A DNA stretch of 64,000 nt from an uncultured Pelagibacteraceae bacterium (lineage in GTDB: Bacteria > Pseudomonadota > Alphaproteobacteria > Pelagibacterales > Pelagibacteraceae): the NCBI GenBank assembly GCA_902571375.1, contig CACGBP010000003.1:1-64000 (forward strand), in the 5' to 3' direction. Both the position numbers and the translations under genes were made by a program. Shown piece after piece: positions 44,345-55,849 of the stretch. The first letter of the stretch is position 1; each line of letters begins with the position of its first letter. The notes beneath the pieces are model-generated. The model did no database searches and had not been told where the DNA came from. It was given only the letters and a program-made list of their open reading frames with translations.

Positions 44345-44713
44345 TTACTTTTTATCTAGGCAATAACCTTTTGCACCATTAACTACTAAAAATAAAAAAC
44401 CACCAGCTAATGCAATGTTTTTTAAGAAAGCAGTAAGTTGCATTTGATCACTAAAATCATTATGAAATATTATGGCAGTTGCAATACAAAATAAACTCAA
44501 AGCTGCTGCAGCTATTCTTGTTTGATAACCAATAATAATTAAGATCGGTCCAACAATTTCAAGAATTATGGCTGGAAAAATCAGAATACCTGGAAGACCG
44601 AAGCTTTCCATCCAACCAATAGTTCCCTCAAAATTATTAATCTTAAAAATACCATTTAAAAGGAATAAAATAGAAATTGAAATTCTTGCAATTAAATCAA
44701 AAATTTTTGTCAT
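44345..44713 (-). CDS. DoxX family membrane protein
   Basis: A 122-residue protein with four membrane helices, opening LIARISISILFLLNGIFKI and containing FPAIILEIVGPILIIIGYQTR, the conserved E-(x)-G motif of DoxX proteins. DoxX-like proteins are linked to quinone-related thiol oxidation and envelope redox control in some species; the exact role here is unknown. It lies between the pirin and dehalogenase genes on the same strand (36 and 13 bases). Confidence 0.85.
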   Translation of the reverse strand: MTKIFDLIARISISILFLLNGIFKINNFEGTIGWMESFGLPGILIFPAIILEIVGPILIIIGYQTRIAAAALSLFCIATAIIFHNDFSDQMQLTAFLKNIALAGGFLFLVVNGAKGYCLDKK

Positions 44714-44726
44714 AATTATTTATATA

Positions 44727-45389
44727 TTAAAATTTGTTTAATAATCCAGATAAATCTTTTATTTCAATATTAGCCTTAAAGTCTAAATTATCAAAAATAT
44801 TATTATTTCTATTTACCCAGATAGATTGATAACCATAATTTCCACCACCAGATACATCCCAAGTGTTTGCACTTAAGAAAGCAACTTCATTTTTTTCAAT
44901 TTTATATTTTTTTACGGGAATGTCATAAACTTTTGAATTTGGTTTATAAACTCCTACCTCTTCAATAGAAAAAATATCGTCAAATAAATTTTCTAAATTA
45001 TTACTTTTAACTAATTCATTTAGTAATGAAGGAGTTCCATTTGAAAGAATAGCTAATTTAAATTTTTTTTCTTTTAGGGCCTTTAAAGTTTCTGGAACTT
45101 CTTTGTAAGGTGATAAAATTTTATATAAATTGAGTAATTCATTTTTCATTGAAGAGTCTATATTAAAAGTTTTCATAGATTTATCTAAACTATCTTCGGT
45201 AATTTGCCAAAAATCTTTATGTCTTCCCATTAAACTTCGAAGCCAAGTGTATTCTAACTGTGTGGTTCTCCAAAAATTTGCAAAAGGCTCCCATTTGTCT
45301 CCAATTTTATCTTTGCATTTTTCAGCAGCAGAATTGACATCAAACAATGTTCCATAAGCATCAAAAATTATTGCTTTAACATTTTTCAT
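44727..45389 (-). CDS. HAD-type (S)-2-haloacid dehalogenase family
   Basis: A 220-residue HAD hydrolase of the type II haloacid dehalogenase group. The nucleophile is in IIFDAYGTLFDVNSA (D about 10), followed by LAILSNGTPSLL (motif II, about 111-122) and the lysine region GVYKPNSKVYD. The SANTWDVSGGGNYGYQSIWVNR segment (about 172-193) is diagnostic for L-2-haloacid dehalogenases. It may detoxify 2-haloacids or act on another small acid phosphate. Divergent from rsmE with 17 bases between starts. Confidence 0.85.
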   Translation of the reverse strand: MKNVKAIIFDAYGTLFDVNSAAEKCKDKIGDKWEPFANFWRTTQLEYTWLRSLMGRHKDFWQITEDSLDKSMKTFNIDSSMKNELLNLYKILSPYKEVPETLKALKEKKFKLAILSNGTPSLLNELVKSNNLENLFDDIFSIEEVGVYKPNSKVYDIPVKKYKIEKNEVAFLSANTWDVSGGGNYGYQSIWVNRNNNIFDNLDFKANIEIKDLSGLLNKF

Positions 45390-45406
45390 AAACTAACTTA
45401 ACACAA

Positions 45407-46108
45407 ATGAGCAATATTAGATTATTTTTTTCAAACGCATTATCTCCAGAAATGACCGATAGTTTAGATAAGTCTCAATCACATTATTTGGTTAAAGTTA
45501 TGCGCATTAAAGAAAGTGAAGTTTTTTCAATATTTAATCAAAATGGAGAATGGGAAGCAAAAGTTTTGAAAATATCTAAAGGTATTGTTGAATTTAAAAC
45601 AATTAAACAATTGAGAAAAAAAGAAAGTTCAAAAGAATTGTGGCTAGCATTCTCTCCAATTAAATCAAACTATCAAAATTTTATGATTCAAAAAGCTACT
45701 GAATTAGGTGTAACAAAATTCTTTCCCATTATTTTTGATAGAACAGTTGTGAGAAAAATTAATAATGAGCGTGTAGAAAAAATAGTTATTGAAGCAAGTG
45801 AACAATCAAATCGTCTAATTGTGCCGGAAATAGAAAAAGCTCAGAATTTAAAAAATTTTTTAAACACAAATTCAATGGATTTAATTTTTACTGATTTAAA
45901 TTCAGATAATAAAAAAATAGATAAATCAAAGTTAACAGACAAACCTATTTGTATTATAATTGGTCCAGAAGGTGATTTTTCAGAGGCGGAAAGAGAGCAG
46001 ATTCTCTCTTTTAAAGGTGTTCAGCCTCTTAGAATTAATGAGAATATTTTAAGATCAGAAACAGCAGTGATATCTGCTATTTCGATCATAAATTATGTTA
46101 TTAATTGA
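45407..46108 (+). CDS. rsmE: 16S rRNA (uracil-1498-N3)-methyltransferase RsmE
   Basis: A 233-residue SPOUT methyltransferase. It has the N-terminal PUA-like RNA-binding part with HYLVKVMRIKESE and the C-terminal knotted domain: ATELGVTKFFPI, ASEQSNRLIVPEIE, IIGPEGDFSEAE (about 184-195) and the closing LRINENILRSETAVI. Length is normal. It precedes the cytochrome oxidase operon by 60 bases on the same strand, but that gap could hold a separate ctaC promoter. Confidence 0.93.
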   Translation: MSNIRLFFSNALSPEMTDSLDKSQSHYLVKVMRIKESEVFSIFNQNGEWEAKVLKISKGIVEFKTIKQLRKKESSKELWLAFSPIKSNYQNFMIQKATELGVTKFFPIIFDRTVVRKINNERVEKIVIEASEQSNRLIVPEIEKAQNLKNFLNTNSMDLIFTDLNSDNKKIDKSKLTDKPICIIIGPEGDFSEAEREQILSFKGVQPLRINENILRSETAVISAISIINYVIN

Positions 46109-46168
46109 TAAATTGTCGCGAAAAGTAAAGTGTAATTTTTACAAAAGGGCTTTATATAGCTATTAAAA

Positions 46169-48618
<2,450 letters not shown>

Positions 48619-48639
48619 AATAAAAGCTAAAAAAAATTG

Positions 48640-49551
48640 ATGGATAATTCAAAGCTAAAAAAAAGAAGTTTATCACAAGAAGATTTATTTAATTTCTCAG
48701 AGCTATTTAAATTAATGAAGCCCAGAGTGATGTCTTTGGTGATTTTTACATGTGCAGTTGGTTTATTAACAGCACCAAATCTTGTTTCAACAAAAGATGC
48801 AATTATTGGAATTTTATTAGTTTCATTAGGAGCAGGTGCAGCTGGAGCATTAAATATGTGGTATGAGTCTGATCTTGATGCTTTGATGACTAGAACTTGT
48901 TTAAGACCTATACCAACAGGAAAAGTGAACAGAAATCAGGCTTTTATATTTGGAGTTACTCTATCAATTGTTTCAGTCGTAGCACTGGATTATTTTACGA
49001 ATAGAATTTCAGCTGCAATACTACTTCTAACAATATTGTTTTATGTTTTTGTTTATACAATTTGGCTAAAAAGAAGAACACCACAAAATATTGTTATTGG
49101 TGGAGCTGCTGGAGCATTCCCGCCTGTAATTGGATGGACAATTGCAAGTGGCTCACTTTCTATTGAACCACTGGCCTTTTTTCTAATCATATTTTTTTGG
49201 ACACCATCACATTTTTGGGCATTGAGTTTGTACAAATCTGATGATTATAAAAAAGCCAATATACCAATGCTTCCTTTAACTAATGGAGTTGAGAGTACAA
49301 AAATAAATATATTTGTTTATTCCTTATTAATGCTGCCAGTTATAATTTTCCCATATTTAATAAATTTTGTTGGATTAACTTTTTTAGTTCCATCATTACT
49401 GTTAACATTTTATTATAACTTTTTATGCTACGAACTATACAATTATAAGAAAAATAAGTTTAATCCGAAAAAAGCCAAATCAATATTTGGATATTCAATA
49501 CTTTATTTATTTTTGGTTTTTGTACTTTTTCTGATAGATAAAATAATATGA
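48640..49551 (+). CDS. ctaB: Protoheme IX farnesyltransferase (heme O synthase)
   Basis: A 303-residue UbiA-fold membrane enzyme that farnesylates heme b to heme O, the precursor of heme A in this oxidase. Motifs are LMKPRVMSLVIFTCAVGLL (about 30-48), NMWYESDLDALMTRTCLRP (about 74-92) and the second aspartate region FWTPSHFWALSLYKSDDY. The ORF track starts one codon early at a TTG; ATG at 48640 follows. ctaA (heme A synthase) is not in the window. Its TGA overlaps the small next gene as ATGA. Confidence 0.95.
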   Translation: MDNSKLKKRSLSQEDLFNFSELFKLMKPRVMSLVIFTCAVGLLTAPNLVSTKDAIIGILLVSLGAGAAGALNMWYESDLDALMTRTCLRPIPTGKVNRNQAFIFGVTLSIVSVVALDYFTNRISAAILLLTILFYVFVYTIWLKRRTPQNIVIGGAAGAFPPVIGWTIASGSLSIEPLAFFLIIFFWTPSHFWALSLYKSDDYKKANIPMLPLTNGVESTKINIFVYSLLMLPVIIFPYLINFVGLTFLVPSLLLTFYYNFLCYELYNYKKNKFNPKKAKSIFGYSILYLFLVFVLFLIDKII

Positions 49552-49673
49552 TAACACCAGATAAAAAAACAAAAAGGAAAAATATTTTTACAGCAATAGC
49601 AATAATTGCCTTCATGATATTTCTTTTCTTTTTTACATTATATAACACTGGAGTATTTGATAGGGCTATATGA
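49548..49673 (+). CDS. CoxF-like 41-residue single-helix protein
   Basis: This ORF is missed by the track because of its size. ATG at 49548 overlaps the ctaB stop (ATGA), and its TGA at 49671 overlaps the ctaG start (ATGA), so it is translationally coupled on both sides. The protein (MITPDKKTKRKN, then a helix of about 20 hydrophobic residues, then TLYNTGVFDRAI) has a short basic cytoplasmic end and one membrane span. Small proteins called CoxF are found at this spot between ctaB and ctaG in other Alphaproteobacteria. The detailed role in oxidase assembly is not established. Confidence 0.8.
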   Translation: MITPDKKTKRKNIFTAIAIIAFMIFLFFFTLYNTGVFDRAI

Positions 49674-50203
49674 TTGAAAAAAAGAAATTAACACCACTAG
49701 TTTTAGCTGGAATTTTTGTTCTAATGTTAGGTTTGTCTTATGCAGCAGTGCCTTTGTATGATCTTTTTTGCAGAGTTACTGGATTTGGAGGCACTACTCA
49801 AATATCAAACAACGCTCCTAAAATAGTGTTAGATAAAGTAGTAAGTGTAAGATTTGATACAAACGTTAATAATTTACCATGGGATTTTAAAGCTAAATCA
49901 AATGTTATAGATGTTAAAGTTGGGCAGGTTAACAAAATAGAGTTTGAGGTAACAAATTACAGTGATGAACCAACAGCTGGAGTTGCAAGTTTTAATGTTT
50001 CACCTGCTAGTTTTGGTAAATATTATAGCAAATTAGGGTGTTTTTGTTTTGAAAAACAAGAATTAAAAGCTGGTGAAAAAGCAACTTATATAATGACTTT
50101 TTATTTAGATCCCGAAATGGTCAATGACCCGACTGTAAAAAACTTAGAAGATGTAACTATGTCGTATACTTTTTTCTCGACAGATTACTATAAACAATCA
50201 TAA
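49670..50203 (+). CDS. ctaG: Cytochrome c oxidase assembly protein CtaG (Cox11)
   Basis: A 177-residue inner-membrane copper chaperone that loads CuB of subunit I. It has an N-terminal helix (about 10-27), VPLYDLFCRVTGFGGTT, and a periplasmic Ig-like domain with the copper-binding CFCFEKQEL (about 124-132) and MTFYLDPEMVNDP. All family landmarks are present. Coupled to the small CoxF-like gene by ATGA and followed by ctaE after 9 bases. Confidence 0.96.
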   Translation: MIEKKKLTPLVLAGIFVLMLGLSYAAVPLYDLFCRVTGFGGTTQISNNAPKIVLDKVVSVRFDTNVNNLPWDFKAKSNVIDVKVGQVNKIEFEVTNYSDEPTAGVASFNVSPASFGKYYSKLGCFCFEKQELKAGEKATYIMTFYLDPEMVNDPTVKNLEDVTMSYTFFSTDYYKQS

Positions 50204-50212
50204 TCCAAAAAA

Positions 50213-51001
50213 ATGTCAGCTGAAAAAAAACATGATTATCACCTAGTAGATCCTAGCCCCTGGCCAATCTATGTTTCTTTCTCATGCTTAGTTTTAGCAT
50301 TGGGAGCAGTTTATTATATGCACTCTGATGTATCATGGGGGATGTATTTGGGTTTTGCTTTATTGATTTATGGTGCCTACATGTGGTTTAGAGATGTTGT
50401 GATCGAAGCTGAGCATCAAGGACATCACACACCTGTGGTTCAAATCCATCATCGTTATGGAATGACATTATTTATTGCTTCTGAGGTTATGTTTTTTGTA
50501 GCATGGTTTTGGGCTTATTTTGACGTAAGTCTTTTTCCAAATGAATTTGTTGGAAATGTTTGGCCTCCCAAAGATATTAAAACTTTTGATCCTTGGGACA
50601 TACCATTAATTAACACATTGGTATTATTATTGTCAGGAACAACTGTTACTTGGTCCCATCATGCTCTTTTAGAAGATGATAGAGATGGTTTCATAAACGG
50701 CTTAATTTTAACAGTGATTCTTGGAGTTTGTTTTACAGCTTTACAAGCTTATGAATATCATCACGCAACATTTGCTTTTTCAGATCATATCTATGGATCA
50801 GTATTTTATATGGCAACGGGATTTCATGGTTTCCATGTTATTGTAGGTACGATTTTTTTAGCCGTATGTTTATGGCGTGGAAAATTAGGTCATTTTACTA
50901 AAGATCATCATTTTGGTTTTGAAGCTGCTGCTTGGTACTGGCATTTTGTCGATGTTGTATGGTTATTCTTATTTGCAGCTATATATATTTGGGGAAGTTA
51001 A
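50213..51001 (+). CDS. ctaE: Cytochrome c oxidase subunit III
   Basis: A 262-residue seven-helix subunit that stabilises the oxidase core. It shows YHLVDPSPWPIYVSF near the N-terminus, VVIEAEHQGHHTPVVQIHHRYGM, FIASEVMFFVAWFWAYF, and the C-terminal GFHGFHVIVGT and AAWYWHFVDVVWLFLFA (conserved His and Glu sites). Length is typical. It continues the ctaC-D-B-F-G-E operon; surf1 starts 9 bases later. Confidence 0.97.
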   Translation: MSAEKKHDYHLVDPSPWPIYVSFSCLVLALGAVYYMHSDVSWGMYLGFALLIYGAYMWFRDVVIEAEHQGHHTPVVQIHHRYGMTLFIASEVMFFVAWFWAYFDVSLFPNEFVGNVWPPKDIKTFDPWDIPLINTLVLLLSGTTVTWSHHALLEDDRDGFINGLILTVILGVCFTALQAYEYHHATFAFSDHIYGSVFYMATGFHGFHVIVGTIFLAVCLWRGKLGHFTKDHHFGFEAAAWYWHFVDVVWLFLFAAIYIWGS

Positions 51002-51010
51002 TTTCAGTCT

Positions 51011-51664
51011 TTGAAACATAAGTTTTTATTTTCTGTTTTTACAATTTTTTTTATATTTGTTTTTATTGCATTAGGTACGTGGCAAATAATTCGATTAAAT
51101 TGGAAAAATAATCTGATCTTAGAAATTGAAGAGTCATTAAAAAATCCTCCAATAGAACTTTCTCAATCCAATAAAGAAAATTTTCTAAAGATTAAAACAT
51201 CAGGCGCTATTGATTTTGAAAAACAAATTTATTTATATAATTTGAATGACTCTGGTATACCAGGATTTGAAGTAATTAATCCAATTTTAATCAATAATGA
51301 AAATTATCTGATTAATCGAGGCTGGATACCATTTGAAAAAAAGGATAATCCAGAAATAAATATATTTGACCAAAATAATATAATAGGAACCCTCAAAACT
51401 CAGGGAAGAAAAAACATATTTAAACCAGATAATGATATTAAGGGAAATTATTGGTTTAGCTTAAACAGAGATGATATCTTAAAATTTACTGGTAAAAAAT
51501 TTTCCAAATACATAATTTATTTGGATGGAAATTATCAATTTCCAAGACCAAAAAAAATTACTGCTAATATTTCGAATAATCATAAAAAATACGCAATGAC
51601 ATGGTTTTCATTAGCGATTTCAATTCTTTTGCTATATTTATATTTTAGAAAAAAGAATTATTAA
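51011..51664 (+). CDS. SURF1 family cytochrome oxidase biogenesis protein
   Basis: A 217-residue protein with a membrane helix at each end (about 5-22 and 196-212) and a periplasmic core: IALGTWQIIRLNWK (family W-Q-x-x-R-x-x-W-K), YLINRGWIPFEKK (the RGW motif) and NYWFSLNRDDI. SURF1 helps insert heme a into subunit I. It starts with TTG at 51011; no ATG fits the family start, so the TTG is probably real. Followed by thrC with no gap. Confidence 0.88.
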   Translation: MKHKFLFSVFTIFFIFVFIALGTWQIIRLNWKNNLILEIEESLKNPPIELSQSNKENFLKIKTSGAIDFEKQIYLYNLNDSGIPGFEVINPILINNENYLINRGWIPFEKKDNPEINIFDQNNIIGTLKTQGRKNIFKPDNDIKGNYWFSLNRDDILKFTGKKFSKYIIYLDGNYQFPRPKKITANISNNHKKYAMTWFSLAISILLLYLYFRKKNY

Positions 51665-53038
51665 ATGAATTACATAAGCACAAGGAATAACCAGAAAAAC
51701 TTTACTTTTAAGGATGTTTTTCTCAAAGGTTTGGCAGATGATGGAGGGCTATTTGTGCCTCAATTAATCAAACCATTTAAAAAAGAAGAATTAGATAATT
51801 TAAGAAACCTTAGTTACAATCATTTAGCGGCTGAAATAATTCATCCATTTATTGGAGATTTCATATCTAAAGATGAATTAATTGCATTGATCTCAAAATC
51901 ATACTCAAATTTCAGAACAAATGATGTTGTTAAAATCTCTAATTTAGGAAATTTAAAAGTTTTAGAATTGTTTCATGGCCCTACACTTGCTTTTAAAGAT
52001 ATCGCAATGCAATTAATAGGTAATTTTTATCAATATCATTTAGGACAAAATAAAAAAAAAATTAACATAATAGTAGCAACTTCAGGTGACACAGGTGCAG
52101 CTGCTATAGATGCTTTAAAAGGAAAAAATAATTTAAATGTTTTTGTATTACACCCAAATAATAGAATTTCACCAGTGCAAAGAAAACTAATGACAATACA
52201 TGAAGAGAGCAATGTTTTTAACATTGCTGTTGAGGGTAACTTTGATGATTGTCAAAATTTGGTAAAAGCAATGTTCAATGATGAAAAATTTTCTAAAGCA
52301 ATTAATATGTCCGGTGTAAACTCAATTAATTGGGCAAGAATTATCGCTCAAGCTGTGTATTATTTTTATGCTTACTTTAAAGTTGGAAATGGTCAATCTC
52401 TATCCTTTAGTGTTCCAACAGGTAATTTTGGAGACATTTATGCTGGTTATTTGGCAAAAAAACTGGGACTTCCGATTGATAAATTAATCGTTGCTACAAA
52501 TAAAAATGACATACTACATAGAGCAATATCAGGAGGTGATTATACTCAAAAGAAAGTTGAGGAAACAAATACTCCAAGCATGGATATACAAATAGCAAGT
52601 AATTTCGAAAGACTTTTATATGATATAAAAGATTGTAACTCAGAAGTTATTAAAGATGTAATGGCTGAAATAAAAAAAAATACTTATAAAATTGATAAAA
52701 ACGATTTAGATAAAATTAAGAAGAGTTTTATATCTGAGATGCTTGATGAAAATGAAACTGTTGAAATGATAAAGATTATTAATGATGAATATCAGATGGT
52801 AGTTGATCCTCATACTGCAGTGGGTATTGGTGCTGTGAGAAAATTAGGATTAGAAAAAAATTGCGTTGTGTTATCAACTGCACACCCGTGTAAATTTCCA
52901 AAAGCAATAGAAGATGCAATTTCAAAAACTGAAAATTTACCAGACAGCCTTCAATATGTTAATGAAAGAAAAGAAAAATTTGAAATTCTTTCAAATGATA
53001 TTGAAAAAATTAAAAAATATGTAATGAATTCGATATGA
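51665..53038 (+). CDS. thrC: Threonine synthase
   Basis: A 457-residue PLP enzyme converting O-phosphohomoserine to threonine. It starts MNYISTRNNQKNFTFKDVFLKG (fold type II N-terminus), has the PLP lysine in GPTLAFKDIAMQL (about 105-117), VATSGDTGAAAIDAL and the phosphate loop SFSVPTGNFGDIYAGY. Length is standard. The enzyme making its substrate, ThrB, is encoded nearby on the opposite strand (53940-54905). The stop overlaps the peroxiredoxin start (ATGA). Confidence 0.96.
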   Translation: MNYISTRNNQKNFTFKDVFLKGLADDGGLFVPQLIKPFKKEELDNLRNLSYNHLAAEIIHPFIGDFISKDELIALISKSYSNFRTNDVVKISNLGNLKVLELFHGPTLAFKDIAMQLIGNFYQYHLGQNKKKINIIVATSGDTGAAAIDALKGKNNLNVFVLHPNNRISPVQRKLMTIHEESNVFNIAVEGNFDDCQNLVKAMFNDEKFSKAINMSGVNSINWARIIAQAVYYFYAYFKVGNGQSLSFSVPTGNFGDIYAGYLAKKLGLPIDKLIVATNKNDILHRAISGGDYTQKKVEETNTPSMDIQIASNFERLLYDIKDCNSEVIKDVMAEIKKNTYKIDKNDLDKIKKSFISEMLDENETVEMIKIINDEYQMVVDPHTAVGIGAVRKLGLEKNCVVLSTAHPCKFPKAIEDAISKTENLPDSLQYVNERKEKFEILSNDIEKIKKYVMNSI

Positions 53039-53523
53039 AACTTAAAATAAAAGATCAAATACCAAATACAGAGATTTTTCAACTTGTTGATGGAGAGCCT
53101 CAAAAAAATAAATTAAAAGAAGTTATAGGTAATGGAAAAATTGTTTTATTTGGATTACCTGGAGCATTTACATCAACTTGTTCAAAACTTCATCTACCAG
53201 GTTTTGTAGCAAATGCAGACAAAATTAAAGCAAAAGGAATAGAAAATATATTTTGTTTGTCAGTAAATGATCCTTATGTGATGAATGGCTGGGGAGAGGT
53301 TAATAATACTGGAGATAAAATTAAAATGCTATCTGATCCATATTTGTTATTTACGAAAGCAATAGGTGCAGAGGTTGATAGAAACTCAAAAGGAATGGGA
53401 ATTAGATCAAATCGTTATTTAATGGTGATTGAAAATTTTACAATTATTAATATTCATGTTGAAAAAGAAACTAAAGAATGTGGTTTAACTTCAGCTGAAA
53501 ATTTATTAAATAATCTATTATAA
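53035..53523 (+). CDS. Peroxiredoxin, Prx5-like
   Basis: A 162-residue thioredoxin-fold peroxidase. The peroxidatic cysteine is in GLPGAFTSTCSKLHLPGF (C about 49), the exact Prx5 pattern (P-G-A-F-T-x-x-C). Conserved IFCLSVNDPYVMNGWG and an arginine in RSNRYLMVI follow. A further cysteine in KECGLTS may be resolving. It reduces organic hydroperoxides and peroxynitrite. It closes the oxidase operon and shares TTATAA stops with rnhA. Confidence 0.93.
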   Translation: MKLKIKDQIPNTEIFQLVDGEPQKNKLKEVIGNGKIVLFGLPGAFTSTCSKLHLPGFVANADKIKAKGIENIFCLSVNDPYVMNGWGEVNNTGDKIKMLSDPYLLFTKAIGAEVDRNSKGMGIRSNRYLMVIENFTIINIHVEKETKECGLTSAENLLNNLL

Positions 53524-53940
53524 ATTGGCAGCATCTCTAGCGAGTAAATCAACTTCATTATTTAATTTGTCAGTTGAATGTGCTTTTACCCAACTCCATT
53601 TAACATCAAATTCATTTGTGAGTAAATCTAGTTCTATCCAAAGATCCTTATTTTTAACCTTTTGTTTACTTGTAGTTTGCCATCCATTTTTCTTCCAATT
53701 ATGAATCCATTCTGTTATTCCGGACTTAACATATTTAGAGTCCGTAAAAATTTCGACTTTGCTACCTTTTGGAATTTTTTTAAGAGCTTTTATAGGTGCT
53801 AATAATTCCATTTGGTTATTTGTAGTATCTATTTTACCTCCTTTTATTTCAGTTTTATTGCCACCATTCAATATAATTGCTGCCCAACCACCTTTACCTG
53901 GATTTCCAATACATGAACCGTCCGTATATATTTTAATCAT
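53518..53940 (-). CDS. rnhA: Ribonuclease HI
   Basis: A 140-residue RNase H that removes RNA from RNA-DNA hybrids. The catalytic acidic residues are in IYTDGSCIGNPGKGGW (D about 7), NQMELLAPIKAL (E about 44), FTDSKYVKSG (D about 66) and ahead of the C-terminal NEVDLLARDAA (D about 130). The WIHNWKKNGW handle is present. Length is normal. It is the last gene of the long minus-strand run that starts beyond 64 kb; the stop lies within TTATAA shared with the peroxiredoxin. Confidence 0.96.
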   Translation of the reverse strand: MIKIYTDGSCIGNPGKGGWAAIILNGGNKTEIKGGKIDTTNNQMELLAPIKALKKIPKGSKVEIFTDSKYVKSGITEWIHNWKKNGWQTTSKQKVKNKDLWIELDLLTNEFDVKWSWVKAHSTDKLNNEVDLLARDAANL

Positions 53941-54905
53941 TAATTTAAATAATCTTTATAAGTTTTTAAATTATTATGTATTACTAATTTTTGATAATAT
54001 TCTCTTGGATCTTTGATTTTAATCAAAGCTGTTTTTGGAGTATTTGTATAATCATAGAGTCTTGTAAGAAAATATCTCATTGCGGCTGCCCGACATAAAA
54101 TATTTAGTGATTTTTTTTCCTTTAGTGAAATTTTTCTAACACTCTCATATCCTTTAATTAAATTTTTTACCTTTTGTTTATTCAATTGAAATAGTGGATT
54201 TTTTTTATCAAAACATAACGCGTTTATGCATATTGCAATTTCATACATAAAATAATCATTCGCAGCAAAATAAAAATCTATGATTCCAGAGATCTTATTT
54301 TTTTTAAAAAAAATGTTATCTATAAACAAATCTCCATGTATTATTCCACTAGGTAATTTTTTTGGCCATTTATTTTTTATTTCTAAAAAGTTTATTTTTA
54401 AAAATTTTTCTATATTAGTAAATTTTTTTGATTTAAATTTAATACTATTTAAAAGAGGATTTAGATTTTTTATACCCATTGAATTTTTTCTATAAAGTTT
54501 AATCTTTTTAGTGGATGAATGCATTTCAGCAATCATTTTCCCAATATCATAACAATTTTTTGGATTGAGAGTTTTTTTATCTTTTCCATTGAGAAAAGTA
54601 ACAATGCACGCACTCTTATTCTTTAATCTAAATAAATAATCACCTTTGTTATTTTTTAAAGGTCTTGGGCAATTGACTTTTGAATTACTTAATTGATCCA
54701 TTAATTTCATAAAAAAAGGTAATTCTTTTTTCAAAACCCTTTTTTCAAAAATTGTTAAAATAAATTTTTTATTTTTTGATTTTAATAGATAATTTGTATT
54801 TTCTATTCCTTGCTTGATTCCTTTAAAACTAATAAATTTTTTATCCACAAATTTTTTATTAATAATTAAAAGATCTTTTTTATTTATTTTTGTATAAACT
54901 GCCAT
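53940..54905 (-). CDS. thrB: Homoserine kinase (ThrB, aminoglycoside-phosphotransferase fold)
   Basis: A 321-residue kinase of the APH-like homoserine kinase family used by Alphaproteobacteria, unrelated to the GHMP-type enzyme. The catalytic loop is GIIHGDLFIDNIFF (about 186-199), the metal-binding aspartate in GIIDFYFA (about 206-213) and the N-terminal part has GIENTNYLL. Its product feeds ThrC at 51.7 kb. It overlaps rnhA and ispH by one base each, the conserved ispH-thrB-rnhA order of Alphaproteobacteria. Confidence 0.93.
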   Translation of the reverse strand: MAVYTKINKKDLLIINKKFVDKKFISFKGIKQGIENTNYLLKSKNKKFILTIFEKRVLKKELPFFMKLMDQLSNSKVNCPRPLKNNKGDYLFRLKNKSACIVTFLNGKDKKTLNPKNCYDIGKMIAEMHSSTKKIKLYRKNSMGIKNLNPLLNSIKFKSKKFTNIEKFLKINFLEIKNKWPKKLPSGIIHGDLFIDNIFFKKNKISGIIDFYFAANDYFMYEIAICINALCFDKKNPLFQLNKQKVKNLIKGYESVRKISLKEKKSLNILCRAAAMRYFLTRLYDYTNTPKTALIKIKDPREYYQKLVIHNNLKTYKDYLN

Positions 54906-55849
54906 TAGTTTAATTTTTTTGGAATTTTGAATATAACGTTTTCTTTTATCGCTTCTACTTCATCTATGCTTACTGTAAATCTTTTTTTTAGGTTATTGAT
55001 AAAATTATCTACTAAAATTTCTGGGGCAGATGCACCAGATGAAATTCCAATGGTATTTGAATTTTCAATTAATTCATATGGAATTTCACTTTGAGAATGG
55101 ATCAATTGAGAATTAGAACAACCCGATTTTTTAGCAACTTCAACAAGTCGTACTGAATTTGATGAATTTCTACTACCAATAACAAAAAATAAGTCACATC
55201 TCTTTGCAATATTTTTAACAGCCAATTGTCTATTTGTTGTTGCGTAACAAATATCCTCTTTTAATGGTTCTTTAATATTTGGAAATCTTTCTTTTAAAAT
55301 TTTTATTATTTCTTTTGTATCATCTACAGATAAAGTTGTTTGGGTTACGTATGAAATTTTATCTTGTTTTTTTGTTTTATATTTTTTGGCTTCAATTTCA
55401 TCTTGAATAAGATCTATAGAGCCAGTGGGCAATTGACCCATAGTACCAATAACTTCTGGATGATTTTGGTGACCTATTAAGATTAAATGATAACCAGCTT
55501 TATGAAGATTTTCTGCCTCTCTATGCACTTTTGATACCAATGGGCATGTAGCATCAACATAAGTCATATTATAATTTTTAGCATCTTCTGGTATTTTTTT
55601 CGGTACACCATGAGCCGAAAAAATAACTGGTCTAGTTTTATCCTCAATTTCTTCAAGCTCTTCGACAAAGATAGCTCCTTTACTTTTTAAATCATCAACT
55701 ACATATTTATTGTGAACTATCTCATGACGGACATAAACGGGTGCACCATATTTTTGAATTGATTTTTCAACAATTTCTATAGCTCTTTCAACACCGGCAC
55801 AAAAACCACGTGGTGCGGATAGTAATATTTTAATTTCTTTATTTTTCAT
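54905..55849 (-). CDS. ispH: 4-hydroxy-3-methylbut-2-enyl diphosphate reductase IspH
   Basis: A 314-residue 4Fe-4S enzyme making IPP and DMAPP, the last step of the MEP isoprenoid pathway. It shows APRGFCAGVERAIEIVE (first cluster cysteine about 18), YVRHEIVHNKYVVDDL, DATCPLVSKVH (second cysteine about 100), TLSVDDT and the third cysteine in ICYATTNRQ (about 201). It lies directly behind the retinal-synthesis genes and feeds them, which is a sensible functional pairing. Its start overlaps the blh stop by 11 bases. Confidence 0.96.
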   Translation of the reverse strand: MKNKEIKILLSAPRGFCAGVERAIEIVEKSIQKYGAPVYVRHEIVHNKYVVDDLKSKGAIFVEELEEIEDKTRPVIFSAHGVPKKIPEDAKNYNMTYVDATCPLVSKVHREAENLHKAGYHLILIGHQNHPEVIGTMGQLPTGSIDLIQDEIEAKKYKTKKQDKISYVTQTTLSVDDTKEIIKILKERFPNIKEPLKEDICYATTNRQLAVKNIAKRCDLFFVIGSRNSSNSVRLVEVAKKSGCSNSQLIHSQSEIPYELIENSNTIGISSGASAPEILVDNFINNLKKRFTVSIDEVEAIKENVIFKIPKKLN

